Positions 8,303-16,397 of a stretch of 64,000 nt of DNA are shown one piece after another. Position numbers and translations under genes: made by a program. The notes beneath the pieces are model-generated. The model worked only from the letters and a program-made list of their open reading frames with translations, did no database searches and had not been told where the DNA came from. This DNA comes from Belliella buryatensis (lineage in GTDB: Bacteria > Bacteroidota > Bacteroidia > Cytophagales > Cyclobacteriaceae): assembly GCF_900188245.1 (NCBI RefSeq), contig NZ_FZOK01000014.1, positions 62,001 through 126,000 of the forward strand, in the 5' to 3' direction. Each line of letters opens with the position of its first letter. The stretch's first letter is position 1.

Positions 8303-8683
8303 TCATATCAGGAATACCTGACAAAAAATATAAATCGGGGTATTGTGTAATATCGGAGATGAGGAATCAGCAAAAGCTGTTCTCTCTGTAACGCCGTTGA
8401 TTATTATGGACAATTCTACTTTAAGGGCGGGAACTACATGATCAAAGCCAAAAGGCTGAAAATTCAAAACTGTAGAGAGTTGCTGTTCAGTATTCGGAAG
8501 TTCCAAATTGGAAACATCATCACAGCAGCCTTGCATAGGGGTAGTGTCCTCACAACATGTTTTGTATTCTGCAAAAACGTTAACCCTTTGGAAATCACCA
8601 CCGCAATAATGCATGGAATAGCTCAACCCTGCGTTGAAAAACACATAGAATACCAGGAGCGCTATTTTTATAAAAGACTTCAC
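8303..8683 (-). CDS. HYC_CC_PP family small secreted cysteine-rich protein
   Basis: A 126-aa protein with an N-terminal signal segment (about 4-23). It then carries HYCGG (25-29) and two CC pairs separated by an acidic loop (CCEDTTPMQGCC). This HYC...CC...CC pattern defines a small Bacteroidota family usually encoded beside CusA/TolC efflux genes. A periplasmic metal-binding accessory role is likely but not proven. The start is a GTG at 8683; no in-frame ATG lies upstream. It is 267 bp upstream of cusA on the same strand. Confidence 0.75.
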   Translation of the reverse strand: MKSFIKIALLVFYVFFNAGLSYSMHYCGGDFQRVNVFAEYKTCCEDTTPMQGCCDDVSNLELPNTEQQLSTVLNFQPFGFDHVVPALKVELSIIINGVTERTAFADSSSPILHNTPIYIFCQVFLI

Positions 8684-8818
8684 GGTGGATAGATACGCTA
8701 CAAATGTAAGAAGGTTTTGGTAAGTAAATGTATAGAATTTTTGTTTGAATTAATAATGTATAGATTTTTGTATTGCCCTATTTTAAATATATTTAGACGA
8801 TAAATCACTTTACTGCGT

Positions 8819-9343
8819 ATGAAAACACCATTACAATTCATAATATTCTTTATAACAAGTGCATTAGTCATCCAAACTACTAAAGCACAGGTCGATCAAG
8901 GAGCAATAGATGCAACTGAGGCTTATTTCACCGCTAAAATGTGTGACGATTTTGAAACACTGATCAACTTAACACTTCCTGACTTGATTGATCAGGCAGG
9001 GGGACGAGATAGGATGATGACAGCTCTTTCTAAAATTCATAATAATCAAAGATCAAAAGGAATTCTTTTACAAGAATTCAAAATCAAAGAGGAAATTGAA
9101 CAAACTAAAACTAAATCAGAAACTCATGTTCTAATTCCGACAGTTACAATCAGTAAAGTACCAGGAGGAACTGTCACAACTGAGAGTCACTTAATAGCAG
9201 TTGGTACTGAGAGTAATTCTAAATGGTATATTGTAGAAACCTCCTCTTTAAATGAGTTCAATATCCAAAAAGTGATCGCTAATTGGGACAATAGTATTAT
9301 GCTTCCATTTAAGAAATCACCAGTTTTCAAAGAAGATAAGTAG
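8819..9343 (+). CDS. Secreted protein, possibly NTF2/SnoaL-like fold
   Basis: 174 aa with a clear signal peptide (1-23, cleavage after TKAQ-like sequence). The mature part has an N-terminal helical stretch and four or five predicted beta strands, including 'THVLIPTVTIS' and 'KWYIVETSSLNEF'. That layout resembles the NTF2-like cone fold of small secreted Bacteroidota proteins, but I see no catalytic residues to support an enzyme call. It is monocistronic and converges on the LysR gene with only 5 bp between stop codons. Confidence 0.6.
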   Translation: MKTPLQFIIFFITSALVIQTTKAQVDQGAIDATEAYFTAKMCDDFETLINLTLPDLIDQAGGRDRMMTALSKIHNNQRSKGILLQEFKIKEEIEQTKTKSETHVLIPTVTISKVPGGTVTTESHLIAVGTESNSKWYIVETSSLNEFNIQKVIANWDNSIMLPFKKSPVFKEDK

Positions 9344-9348
9344 CATTT

Positions 9349-10257
9349 TCAAGAGAAGTTCTTTTCAATCAAATCACTCTTATGTTGTTCTAAATAATCC
9401 AAATAGAGTTTACCCACAGGAGAAAATTTCCTTCCTTTGAGATAAATTAGATTCCATTGGGTCACTAATGGTAATCCTTTCACTGGTACAACTTTTAACT
9501 CACCAGACTTTAGTTCATTCTTAATTCCGATTAAAGGCATAATAGAGCAACCCATCCCAGCCAAAACTGCTTGTTTGACAGCTTCATTTGAGGTAAGCAC
9601 TATCTTTTTTCTTACTGCCACTTTTCGTTCATTGAGGTAGCGCTCCATGGACAATCTGGTACCAGATCCTTCTTCCCTATAAATCAATGTAATATCCTCA
9701 AAAACTTGTTCGTCGAATACTTTTTTTGTCAAATCAAAATCTTTACTGGCAACCAGGCAAAGTTGATTTGGCATCAACTCAACCCCTTCTACATTAATAG
9801 TGTCAGGAAGAATGGACACCAAAGCAAAATCAACTTCATTAGCAGATAAGCTTTCAAGTACCTTGGCTTTATTGGTTACATCTAATTTAAGATCAACTTC
9901 AGGATGCTCTTTTAAAAAACCTGCTAAGAAATATGGCATCACATACTTTCCTGTTGATACTACAGAAATCTTAAGTTTTCCAGACATCAACCCTTTAAAT
10001 GCCGCTGTTTTATAATTGATACCTTGTACCTCCTGAATAATTTTCTCAGTTGCTGCTGCTATTTCCCATCCAAAATCTGTAACTACCAACCTTCTACCGA
10101 CCACTTCAGTCAAGGGGATATCAAATTGCTCTTGAAGGTTCCGCAATTGGATCGAAACAGCAGGCTGAGTCAAATGTAATTCCTCCGCAGCCTTTGTAAT
10201 GCTGCTAGTTTCTGTGATCTTTTGAAAGATCATCAACTGATGAAGTGTATAATTCAT
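9349..10257 (-). CDS. LysR-family regulator divergent from the sbtA operon
   Basis: 302 aa. An N-terminal winged helix-turn-helix (about 1-60, 'SITKAAEELHLTQPAVSIQL' at 19-38) is followed by a linker helix and a two-lobed effector-binding domain (about 88-295). The overall pattern is close to CbbR/CysB-type LysR proteins. Divergent placement 90 bp from the degenerate-CA/sbtA operon is the usual arrangement for a LysR regulator and its target. Control of bicarbonate uptake is therefore the natural inference; CbbR/CmpR-type LysR proteins control inorganic-carbon genes in autotrophs. Confidence 0.88.
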   Translation of the reverse strand: MNYTLHQLMIFQKITETSSITKAAEELHLTQPAVSIQLRNLQEQFDIPLTEVVGRRLVVTDFGWEIAAATEKIIQEVQGINYKTAAFKGLMSGKLKISVVSTGKYVMPYFLAGFLKEHPEVDLKLDVTNKAKVLESLSANEVDFALVSILPDTINVEGVELMPNQLCLVASKDFDLTKKVFDEQVFEDITLIYREEGSGTRLSMERYLNERKVAVRKKIVLTSNEAVKQAVLAGMGCSIMPLIGIKNELKSGELKVVPVKGLPLVTQWNLIYLKGRKFSPVGKLYLDYLEQHKSDLIEKNFS

Positions 10258-10347
10258 AACTTATATTTATGTCAGAGATTAATAATATAAATAAAAATAT
10301 ATATTCAAAACATTTCAAATTTGCAACGTAAAAAAAAAAGAGAGGTT
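10258..10347. promoter_or_regulatory. Divergent LysR/sbtA control region with inverted repeat
   Basis: The 90-bp intergenic region is strongly AT-rich. It contains TTATATT-N16-AATATAA at 10261-10290, an interrupted dyad compatible with a LysR site (T-N11-A core type). It lies immediately upstream of the regulator's own start, as expected for autorepression plus divergent activation. Operator function is inferred from position only. Confidence 0.35.
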
Positions 10348-10845
10348 ATGAAAAACAATCTTTTTCTTATTTGCCCTTTTAGCAATAGTGAGCAAATCAT
10401 CAAAAAAGAGCTAAATCAAAACGCTTTCTTTATGACAGGAATGGGTGGTTTTTTGAGTTTTGATGATCTCAACTTCTGCGTAGAGCTAAATAGAATTCTT
10501 ATTAATAATCAAATTGATCAATTCTTTCTGGTTCAAAACACCTCATGTAGATTTTTAAAAGAAGCTTTAGAAGAGGATTTTGAAGGAGAATATCCCGTAC
10601 AAAAAATATATCAAAATTTGTATATAGATAATTTTTACGAACTCAAAACTCTGAAATCGGACTTTGATCGAAAAGTGCTTCTTGCACAAGCCATGATCAA
10701 GACTGTTGCAGAAAATCTTTTTGAAAACCCAATACTTAGCCAAAGCATTTCTAACTATGGGATAACCGTGAAGGGAAGTATAATAGACCCTGGTGAAAGC
10801 AAAATTTCAACTTTCAAACTAAATGAATCTATCAAATTCGTATGA
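10348..10845 (+). CDS. Degenerate beta-carbonic-anhydrase-like protein paired with SbtA
   Basis: 165 aa from the ATG at 10348, which is preceded by AGAGG; a TTG nine codons upstream is less likely. Segment order follows beta-carbonic anhydrases: 'LFLICPFSNS' sits where the family has C-x-D-S-R, 'FFMTGMGG' where it has the RNAGN strand, 'FFLVQNTSC' where it has the GHxxCG strand, and 'IKTVAENLFENPIL' plus 'GITVKGSIID' match the C-terminal helix and strand. C9 and C67 would be the two zinc cysteines. The zinc His is replaced by N64, and the catalytic Asp/Arg pair is missing. If the match is right, this is a catalytically dead homologue. It overlaps sbtA by 4 bp (ATGA), so the two are translationally coupled. 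Function unknown. Confidence 0.5.
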   Translation: MKNNLFLICPFSNSEQIIKKELNQNAFFMTGMGGFLSFDDLNFCVELNRILINNQIDQFFLVQNTSCRFLKEALEEDFEGEYPVQKIYQNLYIDNFYELKTLKSDFDRKVLLAQAMIKTVAENLFENPILSQSISNYGITVKGSIIDPGESKISTFKLNESIKFV

Positions 10846-11801
10846 ATATCCAACTACTAATTGATAACCTCACCAATCCTGCCTTACTTTTTTTTATATT
10901 AGGAATTATAGCTGTACGCCTCAAAAGTGACTTAGAGATTCCTCCAAATTCCTCCAAGTTTATTTCTCTTTATCTCCTGTTTTCTATTGGCTTCAAAGGG
11001 GGACAAGAGCTAGCCCATAGCGAGTTTGAATTTACGATAATCTGGGCTGTGCTATTTGGGATTTTTATAGCCTCTGCAATTCCTCTATATACTTTTTTTA
11101 TTATCAGAAAAAAGGTAGGTGTCGAAAATGCAGGAGCAATCGCCGCTGCTTATGGATCTGTCAGTGCTGTCACGTTTGTCACAGCTGTAACCTTTTTGGA
11201 AATTCAAGAGGTAGCATTCAGCGGCTACATGGTTGCCATCATGGCTTTGATGGAAGCCCCTGCAATTATCATTGGTATGTTATTGATAAAAGTTTATGGT
11301 GCTTCCAATGTTTTGGAAGTCAAACTTAAAAAAGTCATAAGCCATGCATTCACCAATGGTTCAGTGGTAATGATTTTGGGTAGTCTTTTGATAGGCTTCT
11401 TAGCCAATGACCACGAGGCAGAGGGGATTAAACCTTTTACTACAGATATTTTCAAAGGGTTCCTGGCCATTTTCTTACTTGATATGGGTATTTCCAGTGG
11501 TAAAAAACTCAAGGCATTTTTAGATTCTGGGAAGTCATTGGTTGTATTTGCTATTGTCATTCCTTTGATCAATGGTTCCTTAACAGCTTTGCTAAGTCAA
11601 GTAATTACAAACAATACTGGAGATCGTTTTATGCTAGCTATCTTAGCAGCCTCAGCATCCTATATCGCCGTACCTGCTGCCATGAAGATTGCTGTCCCTA
11701 AAGCAAACCCGGGACTTTTTCTACCAATGGCCTTAGCAGTGACATTCCCTATCAATATCACCGTTGGATTTCCAATTTATTATATCATTGCAGGACTATA
11801 G
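10842..11801 (+). CDS. sbtA: SbtA-family sodium-dependent bicarbonate permease
   Basis: 319 aa, an integral membrane protein with about ten TM helices in two inverted five-helix halves, as in SbtA (DUF897). Signature stretches are 'FSIGFKGGQELA', 'AAYGSVSAVTFVTA' and 'AASASYIAVPAAMKIA', the last two being the broken-helix regions that bind bicarbonate and sodium. It should import bicarbonate across the inner membrane. In cyanobacteria SbtA is inhibited by the PII-like SbtB; no SbtB is encoded here. Instead the carbonic-anhydrase-like gene directly precedes it. A perfect terminator follows 9 bp after the stop. Confidence 0.9.
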   Translation: MNIQLLIDNLTNPALLFFILGIIAVRLKSDLEIPPNSSKFISLYLLFSIGFKGGQELAHSEFEFTIIWAVLFGIFIASAIPLYTFFIIRKKVGVENAGAIAAAYGSVSAVTFVTAVTFLEIQEVAFSGYMVAIMALMEAPAIIIGMLLIKVYGASNVLEVKLKKVISHAFTNGSVVMILGSLLIGFLANDHEAEGIKPFTTDIFKGFLAIFLLDMGISSGKKLKAFLDSGKSLVVFAIVIPLINGSLTALLSQVITNNTGDRFMLAILAASASYIAVPAAMKIAVPKANPGLFLPMALAVTFPINITVGFPIYYIIAGL

Positions 11802-11809
11802 ACATAGAA

Positions 11810-11835
11810 AAAAATCAGCCGAAAGGCTGATTTTT
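11810..11835 (+). terminator. Rho-independent terminator of sbtA
   Basis: AAAAATCAGCC-GAAA-GGCTGATTTTT, a perfect 11-bp stem with a GAAA tetraloop, starting nine bases after the sbtA stop. The A and T arms allow it to work in both directions, so it may also serve the convergent SDR gene. Confidence 0.85.
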
Positions 11836-11868
11836 ATAAACTTCTAATTTTCCATCTTGCTTTCAGAT

Positions 11869-11890
11869 AGCCCCAAAGTAGCTTGGGGCT
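11869..11890. terminator. Second hairpin at the 3' end of the SDR gene
   Basis: AGCCCCAA-AGTAGC-TTGGGGCT touches the first base of the SDR stop codon. A T-rich run follows on the plus strand (TATTGCTTTTTT). It may be a back-up terminator for sbtA transcription or a 3'-end stabilizer of the SDR mRNA. Confidence 0.5.
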
Positions 11891-12762
11891 TATTGCTTTT
11901 TTCCTCTTGAGGCCTCCAACATATCCCACATTTCTTGAGGTATTGCTTCTAGATTGTTGAATTCGCCTGCACCTTGAAGCCACTCCCCTCCATCAATAGT
12001 CACTACCTCTCCATTGACATAAGCTGAATAATCAGACATCAAGTAAGCCGCTAGATTGGCCAATTCCTGATGCTCTCCTACCCTTCCCACAGGAACCTTC
12101 TTGGCAGGATCAAATTTCTTTACCAAATCACCAGGTAATAAGCGACTCCATGCTCCCTCTGTCGGAAATGGGCCAGGTGCTATGGCATTGGATCTAATTT
12201 TATACTTGGCCCACTCTACTGCAAGTGACCTAGTCATGGCAAGTACTCCTGCCTTGGCAGCAGCACTTGGGACTACATAGCCTGAACCTGTCCATGCATA
12301 TGTAGTCACAATATTAAGAAATGTACCAGGTTGCTTGGCTGCAATCCACCTTTTGCCAGCTACCATGGTTACATTGGCAGTTCCTTTCAGTACAATGTCA
12401 ATCACCGTATTAAATGCGTTGGTAGATAAGCGCTCGGTTGGGCTGATAAAGTTACCTGCCGCATTATTGAGCACGCCATCCACTTTACCAAACAAGGCAT
12501 CTGCTTCATCAAACATAGTCTCCACTTGCTCCATATCCCTAACATCACATGCCACTGCCAAAACCTTTCCTCCTGTTTCCCTTTCCATTTCCTTGGCTGT
12601 CTCTTGCAAGACATCTAGTTTTCTGGAAGTGATTACTAAATTGGCGCCTAGCTTCAAAAAGTACAAGCCCATGGATTTACCAAGTCCTGTCCCTCCTCCG
12701 GTCACGACAATAGTTTTGCCCTTTAGGGCACCTTCTTTTAACATTCCTTCTGTGTAGCTCAT
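11890..12762 (-). CDS. SDR oxidoreductase, 2,4-dienoyl-CoA reductase type
   Basis: 290 aa with the Rossmann motif 'TGGGTGLG' (about 21-28) and 'NNAAGNFISPTERLS', which is almost diagnostic of DECR-type dienoyl-CoA reductases. As in that group, the usual Tyr-x-x-x-Lys is replaced: 'GSGYVVPSAAAKAG' has Ser and Lys at the catalytic positions. It probably reduces 2,4-dienoyl-CoA with NADPH during breakdown of unsaturated fatty acids. An alternative in-frame ATG lies at 12744. It is transcribed alone. The family assignment is strong; the physiological substrate is inferred. Confidence 0.85.
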   Translation of the reverse strand: MSYTEGMLKEGALKGKTIVVTGGGTGLGKSMGLYFLKLGANLVITSRKLDVLQETAKEMERETGGKVLAVACDVRDMEQVETMFDEADALFGKVDGVLNNAAGNFISPTERLSTNAFNTVIDIVLKGTANVTMVAGKRWIAAKQPGTFLNIVTTYAWTGSGYVVPSAAAKAGVLAMTRSLAVEWAKYKIRSNAIAPGPFPTEGAWSRLLPGDLVKKFDPAKKVPVGRVGEHQELANLAAYLMSDYSAYVNGEVVTIDGGEWLQGAGEFNNLEAIPQEMWDMLEASRGKKQ

Positions 12763-12884
12763 ATTTCTTCTTTTAAAAGATTTAATATATCAATTACTTC
12801 AAGGAAAAGAAAGAAAGCACTCACCTTTTGGCATCATTTTTTTTATACCCTAAAGACCTTAAATTCGCAGTAGAAATCTAACCC

Positions 12885-13694
12885 ATGAAAAAACTTATTT
12901 TTCTTCTCTCCCTTGCTTCAATATTAGCATCATGTTCCAATGATGTAGAAAGAGCAATTACCACAGATTTACAAGTAGAAGGTAGAGAGCTTTTCCGAAC
13001 ATCTCTTGCTTTGGAAGAAGGTTTAAGATATGCTTTTTACAGTTTTGAAGAATACCAACAGGCGCTAACAGATACATTACCCGGATGTCCATTGATAGAA
13101 ATATCTGAATCCGAACAAAAAGTCAAACTAACTTTTTCGAATGACCCGAATTGTCCAAGCCAAAAGGTAAGAAGGGCTGGAGTTATTAACCTAGACTTTT
13201 TCTACTTTAACCTAAGAGATCGAAGAGTTTTACTCAGGTATGAAGACTACCAAGTCAATGACTTCAAAATACAAGGAGAGCGAGTATTTGATTCTTTTTT
13301 CAATGGGGATAATCAAAACAGCTGGATGGAATCCTTTGAAGAATTGGTCATTTTAGATCAGTTTGATAATAGCACAAAAATCAATGGAAACTATGAGCAT
13401 CAACTTTTGAAAGTGGATAATCGAATACAGTCCTTTACAAGCATTGGCAATCTTTCAGGTAGAAATCTTACAGGAAGACCACTGAAAATGACTCAAATCG
13501 CTCCAAGGCAATATGTGATCAACTGTTTAAATGAAGGATTTGTAATAGCCAGAGATGGAGAAGAAATTTGGGAAATCTTTAGAACGCCAGACAGGTCTCT
13601 GGCACACAGAATGACTTTTAGTATAGAAAACATTTGTGCCTCCAAGGTCGATATTCAGCTTTCTGATGGGCGGCTATTGACTTTTAATTATTAA
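12885..13694 (+). CDS. Lipoprotein of unknown function
   Basis: 269 aa with a type II signal peptide: hydrophobic 3-14 and lipobox ILASC with Cys 17. The mature protein is rich in beta strands, and contains a CPL...CPS pair of cysteines (about 66 and 88) that could form a disulphide. I recognise no family. It is divergent from the SDR gene and converges on ahcY across a shared terminator. Confidence 0.7.
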   Translation: MKKLIFLLSLASILASCSNDVERAITTDLQVEGRELFRTSLALEEGLRYAFYSFEEYQQALTDTLPGCPLIEISESEQKVKLTFSNDPNCPSQKVRRAGVINLDFFYFNLRDRRVLLRYEDYQVNDFKIQGERVFDSFFNGDNQNSWMESFEELVILDQFDNSTKINGNYEHQLLKVDNRIQSFTSIGNLSGRNLTGRPLKMTQIAPRQYVINCLNEGFVIARDGEEIWEIFRTPDRSLAHRMTFSIENICASKVDIQLSDGRLLTFNY

Positions 13695-13695
13695 A

Positions 13696-13719
13696 AAAGC
13701 TGAGCAATTGCCCAGCTTT
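13696..13719. terminator. Bidirectional terminator between lipoprotein gene and ahcY
   Basis: AAAGCTG-AGCAATTGCC-CAGCTTT is a near-perfect 24-bp palindrome starting just after the lipoprotein stop. It has A- and T-rich flanks on the two sides, so it can terminate both convergent genes. Confidence 0.8.
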
Positions 13720-13744
13720 CTTTAATATCTTACATTCATACTTT

Positions 13745-15064
13745 TTAGTACCTGTAATATTCTGGCTTGAATGGTCCTTCTGGAGTCACACCAATATACT
13801 CAGCCTGATCTTCGGAAAGTGTATCTAACTCAACACCTAATTTAGAAAGGTGCAAAGCAGCAACTTTTTCATCCAAATGCTTCGGCAATACATATACTCC
13901 TGGCTCGTACTGATCTGTATTAGTCCAAAGTTCTAATTGTGCCAAAGTCTGATTGGTAAAGGAATTAGACATTACAAATGATGGGTGACCCGTAGCACAA
14001 CCCAAGTTCACCAATCTACCCTCTGCCAAGACAATGATTTCTTTACCATCAATGTTATATAGATCCACCTGAGGTTTAATTACATCCTTTGTCTTTCCAT
14101 AATTCTTGTTCAACCAAGCCATGTCAATTTCATTGTCAAAGTGGCCAATATTACATACGATGGCTTTATCTTTCATTGCTCTGAAGTGAGGCTCAGAAAT
14201 GATGTCTTTATTTCCTGTAGCAGTCACTACGATGTCCGCTTCTTTCACAGCATCTACCATTTTCTTAACAGCAAAACCATCCATAGCTGCCTGAAGCGCA
14301 CAAATCGGATCAATTTCAGTCACGATCACTCTAGCTCCAGCACCTCTCAAAGAAGCTGCAGAACCTTTCCCTACATCACCATAACCAGCTACAACGGCTA
14401 CTTTACCTGCCATCATTACATCAGTAGCTCTTCTGATTGCGTCTACCAAAGATTCTTTACATCCATATTTGTTGTCAAACTTAGATTTTGTAACAGAGTC
14501 ATTGACATTGATAGCAGGCATTGGAAGCGTACCTTTTTTCATTCTTTCATACAATCTGTGAACACCAGTGGTAGTCTCTTCAGAAAGTCCTTTTATACCT
14601 GATACTAATTCAGGATAATGATCCAAAACCATATTAGTCAAATCACCTCCATCGTCAAGGATCATATTCAATGGCTGTCTATCTTCACCAAAGAAGATCG
14701 TCTGCTCAATACACCAATCAAATTCCTCCTCAGTAAGACCTTTCCATGCATATACAGAAATCCCTGCTGCCGCAATGGCCGCTGCTGCATGGTCTTGCGT
14801 AGAAAAAATATTACAAGACGACCAAGTCACTTCAGCTCCAAGAGCTACCAAAGTTTCTATCAAAACTGCTGTTTGAATAGTCATGTGAAGACATCCAGCA
14901 ATTCTAGCCCCTTTCAAAGGCTGAGCAGCCCCATATTCTTCTCTCAAAGCCATTAAGCCTGGCATTTCTGCTTCAGCTAATTTAATTTCTTTTCTTCCCC
15001 ATTCTGCAAGGGAAATGTCTTTCACCTTATACTTGATGAATTTGTCGGATTTAATTTCGGACAT
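13745..15064 (-). CDS. ahcY: Adenosylhomocysteinase (SAH hydrolase)
   Basis: 439 aa, cytosolic NAD-dependent enzyme that splits S-adenosylhomocysteine into homocysteine and adenosine and so keeps methylation running. Visible motifs are '[13 protein letters not shown]' (60-72), the NAD loop 'GYGDVGKG' (227-234) and the family C-terminus 'KPEYYRY'. Length and motifs are those of the standard bacterial enzyme. It is monocistronic, with its own promoter-like box about 40 bp upstream. No SAH riboswitch is evident in the short upstream spacer. Confidence 0.97.
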   Translation of the reverse strand: MSEIKSDKFIKYKVKDISLAEWGRKEIKLAEAEMPGLMALREEYGAAQPLKGARIAGCLHMTIQTAVLIETLVALGAEVTWSSCNIFSTQDHAAAAIAAAGISVYAWKGLTEEEFDWCIEQTIFFGEDRQPLNMILDDGGDLTNMVLDHYPELVSGIKGLSEETTTGVHRLYERMKKGTLPMPAINVNDSVTKSKFDNKYGCKESLVDAIRRATDVMMAGKVAVVAGYGDVGKGSAASLRGAGARVIVTEIDPICALQAAMDGFAVKKMVDAVKEADIVVTATGNKDIISEPHFRAMKDKAIVCNIGHFDNEIDMAWLNKNYGKTKDVIKPQVDLYNIDGKEIIVLAEGRLVNLGCATGHPSFVMSNSFTNQTLAQLELWTNTDQYEPGVYVLPKHLDEKVAALHLSKLGVELDTLSEDQAEYIGVTPEGPFKPEYYRY

Positions 15065-15104
15065 GTTTATTATTTTAATGAATTGATTTTCAAATTAGAA
15101 CTCA

Positions 15105-15112
15105 CAAAATTA
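15105..15112 (-). promoter_or_regulatory. Possible Bacteroidota -7 box of ahcY
   Basis: TAATTTTG on the minus strand fits the Bacteroidota -7 consensus TAnnTTTG and would give a leader of about 35 nt. The matching -33 TTTG is present but at a shorter spacing than usual, so the call is tentative. Confidence 0.35.
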
Positions 15113-15144
15113 CAGCTTTTTTGACTCAAAAGAAAATTTGGAGA

Positions 15145-15900
15145 TCACAGGAATTTAACCTCCTTAAAAGCATAATAGTTCTGAAGACCCGTCTCTTTCT
15201 CAATAATTAACCTTCCATCATCTTTTATCCCGAGAATCTTTCCTTTAAATTGTACTTGATCCTCAAAGTCCGCCAATTTTTGATATCTATACAATTTATT
15301 AAGGTACTGTTCCTTAATTATTTTTTTATTTCCTTTTTTTAATTCCAAGTAATAAAACTCGAGTTTTTGAATCAACTTCTCAAACAAAACGTGCTTGTCA
15401 AAGTCAAAGCCTGACAGATTTGACAAAGAAGTGGCAGTGTCAATTCGAAAATAGCGCTGATTGACATTCAGCCCTATGCCGATGATAGCAGATTCGATTT
15501 TATTTTGAGAAATGATATTCTCAATCAATATCCCTGCAATCTTTCCATCAACTTCATGGATAATATCATTGGGCCATTTGACTTTCAAGCCAGTGCTAAT
15601 ACCATCCAGTGCCTCTAAAATCGATATAGAAACCACCATATTCAGTTGAAATTGATCCATAGCCTCTAAAAATCTAGGCATGAGAATAATTGAAAAAGTA
15701 AGGTTTTTACCTTCTTGACTTTCCCAAGTATTCCCTCTTTGACCTTTGCCTTTAGTCTGATGGTCAGTGATGACAACACTACCTTCAGCCACCTTTTTAT
15801 CTTTAAGCATTTCCATGGCCAATTGATTGGTCGAATGACAGTCTGGCAGATAATAAACATCTTTCCCCAGAAATAAGGTATTGGCAAGGATTTTATACAT
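15145..15900 (-). CDS. birA: Biotin--[acetyl-CoA-carboxylase] ligase
   Basis: 251 aa. It activates biotin with ATP and transfers it to biotin carboxyl carrier proteins. The biotin/adenylate loop appears as 'KGKGQRGNTW', and 'KWPNDI' and 'AGILIE' follow as in the catalytic domain. The N-terminal winged helix of E. coli BirA is absent, so this is the monofunctional form without repressor activity. A short C-terminal SH3-like domain ends the protein. It is divergent from rsfS. Confidence 0.93.
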   Translation of the reverse strand: MYKILANTLFLGKDVYYLPDCHSTNQLAMEMLKDKKVAEGSVVITDHQTKGKGQRGNTWESQEGKNLTFSIILMPRFLEAMDQFQLNMVVSISILEALDGISTGLKVKWPNDIIHEVDGKIAGILIENIISQNKIESAIIGIGLNVNQRYFRIDTATSLSNLSGFDFDKHVLFEKLIQKLEFYYLELKKGNKKIIKEQYLNKLYRYQKLADFEDQVQFKGKILGIKDDGRLIIEKETGLQNYYAFKEVKFL

Positions 15901-15987
15901 TTTTAATAGTTAATTTGTATTCCAATAGAGATATTTAAAAACTGCTAAGCAGCACGATTAAAGATTCAGTAAAATTAAAGTAAAAAT

Positions 15988-16335
15988 ATGACAGCAGAAG
16001 AGCTGAGTAAAGTTATTGTAAAAGGAATGGAAGAAAAAAAAGCTTCCAACATCGTGGTGATGGATCTTAGAGATGTAAAAAATTCAATGACAGATTTTTT
16101 TGTGATTTGTTCGGGTAATTCAGATACACAGGTAGAGGCAATATCAGATGCTGTAGAAGAAGAAGTCATCAAGACCAACAAAGAAAAACCATGGCGTGTC
16201 GAAGGTAAAAACAACAATCAATGGGTCTTGATTGATTATGTCAATGTAGTTGCCCATGTTTTTTTGAAAGATCAAAGAGGGTTCTTTGGATTGGAAGAAC
16301 TTTGGGGGGATGCGGAATTTACATATATAGATTGA
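15988..16335 (+). CDS. rsfS: Ribosome silencing factor RsfS
   Basis: 115 aa, the full length of the family (DUF143). It binds uL14 on the large subunit and blocks 30S joining under starvation. Recognisable stretches are 'MDLRDVKNSMTDFFVICSGNSDTQVEA' in part (for example DFFVICSGNS) and 'NQWVLIDYVNVVAHVF' near the end. It stands 62 bp upstream of ftsH on the same strand; rsfS-ftsH is a conserved Bacteroidota gene pair. Confidence 0.95.
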   Translation: MTAEELSKVIVKGMEEKKASNIVVMDLRDVKNSMTDFFVICSGNSDTQVEAISDAVEEEVIKTNKEKPWRVEGKNNNQWVLIDYVNVVAHVFLKDQRGFFGLEELWGDAEFTYID

Positions 16336-16397
16336 TTTGAACTTTCAACCCCTGATTTCGTTTTACAAAAGTTATATACTGCAATAAATACCAAGCG

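Noticed and set aside
15065-15144. SAH riboswitch upstream of, or near, ahcY
   Set aside because: The leader is about 35 nt and shows no pseudoknot-like pairing; nothing supports a riboswitch.
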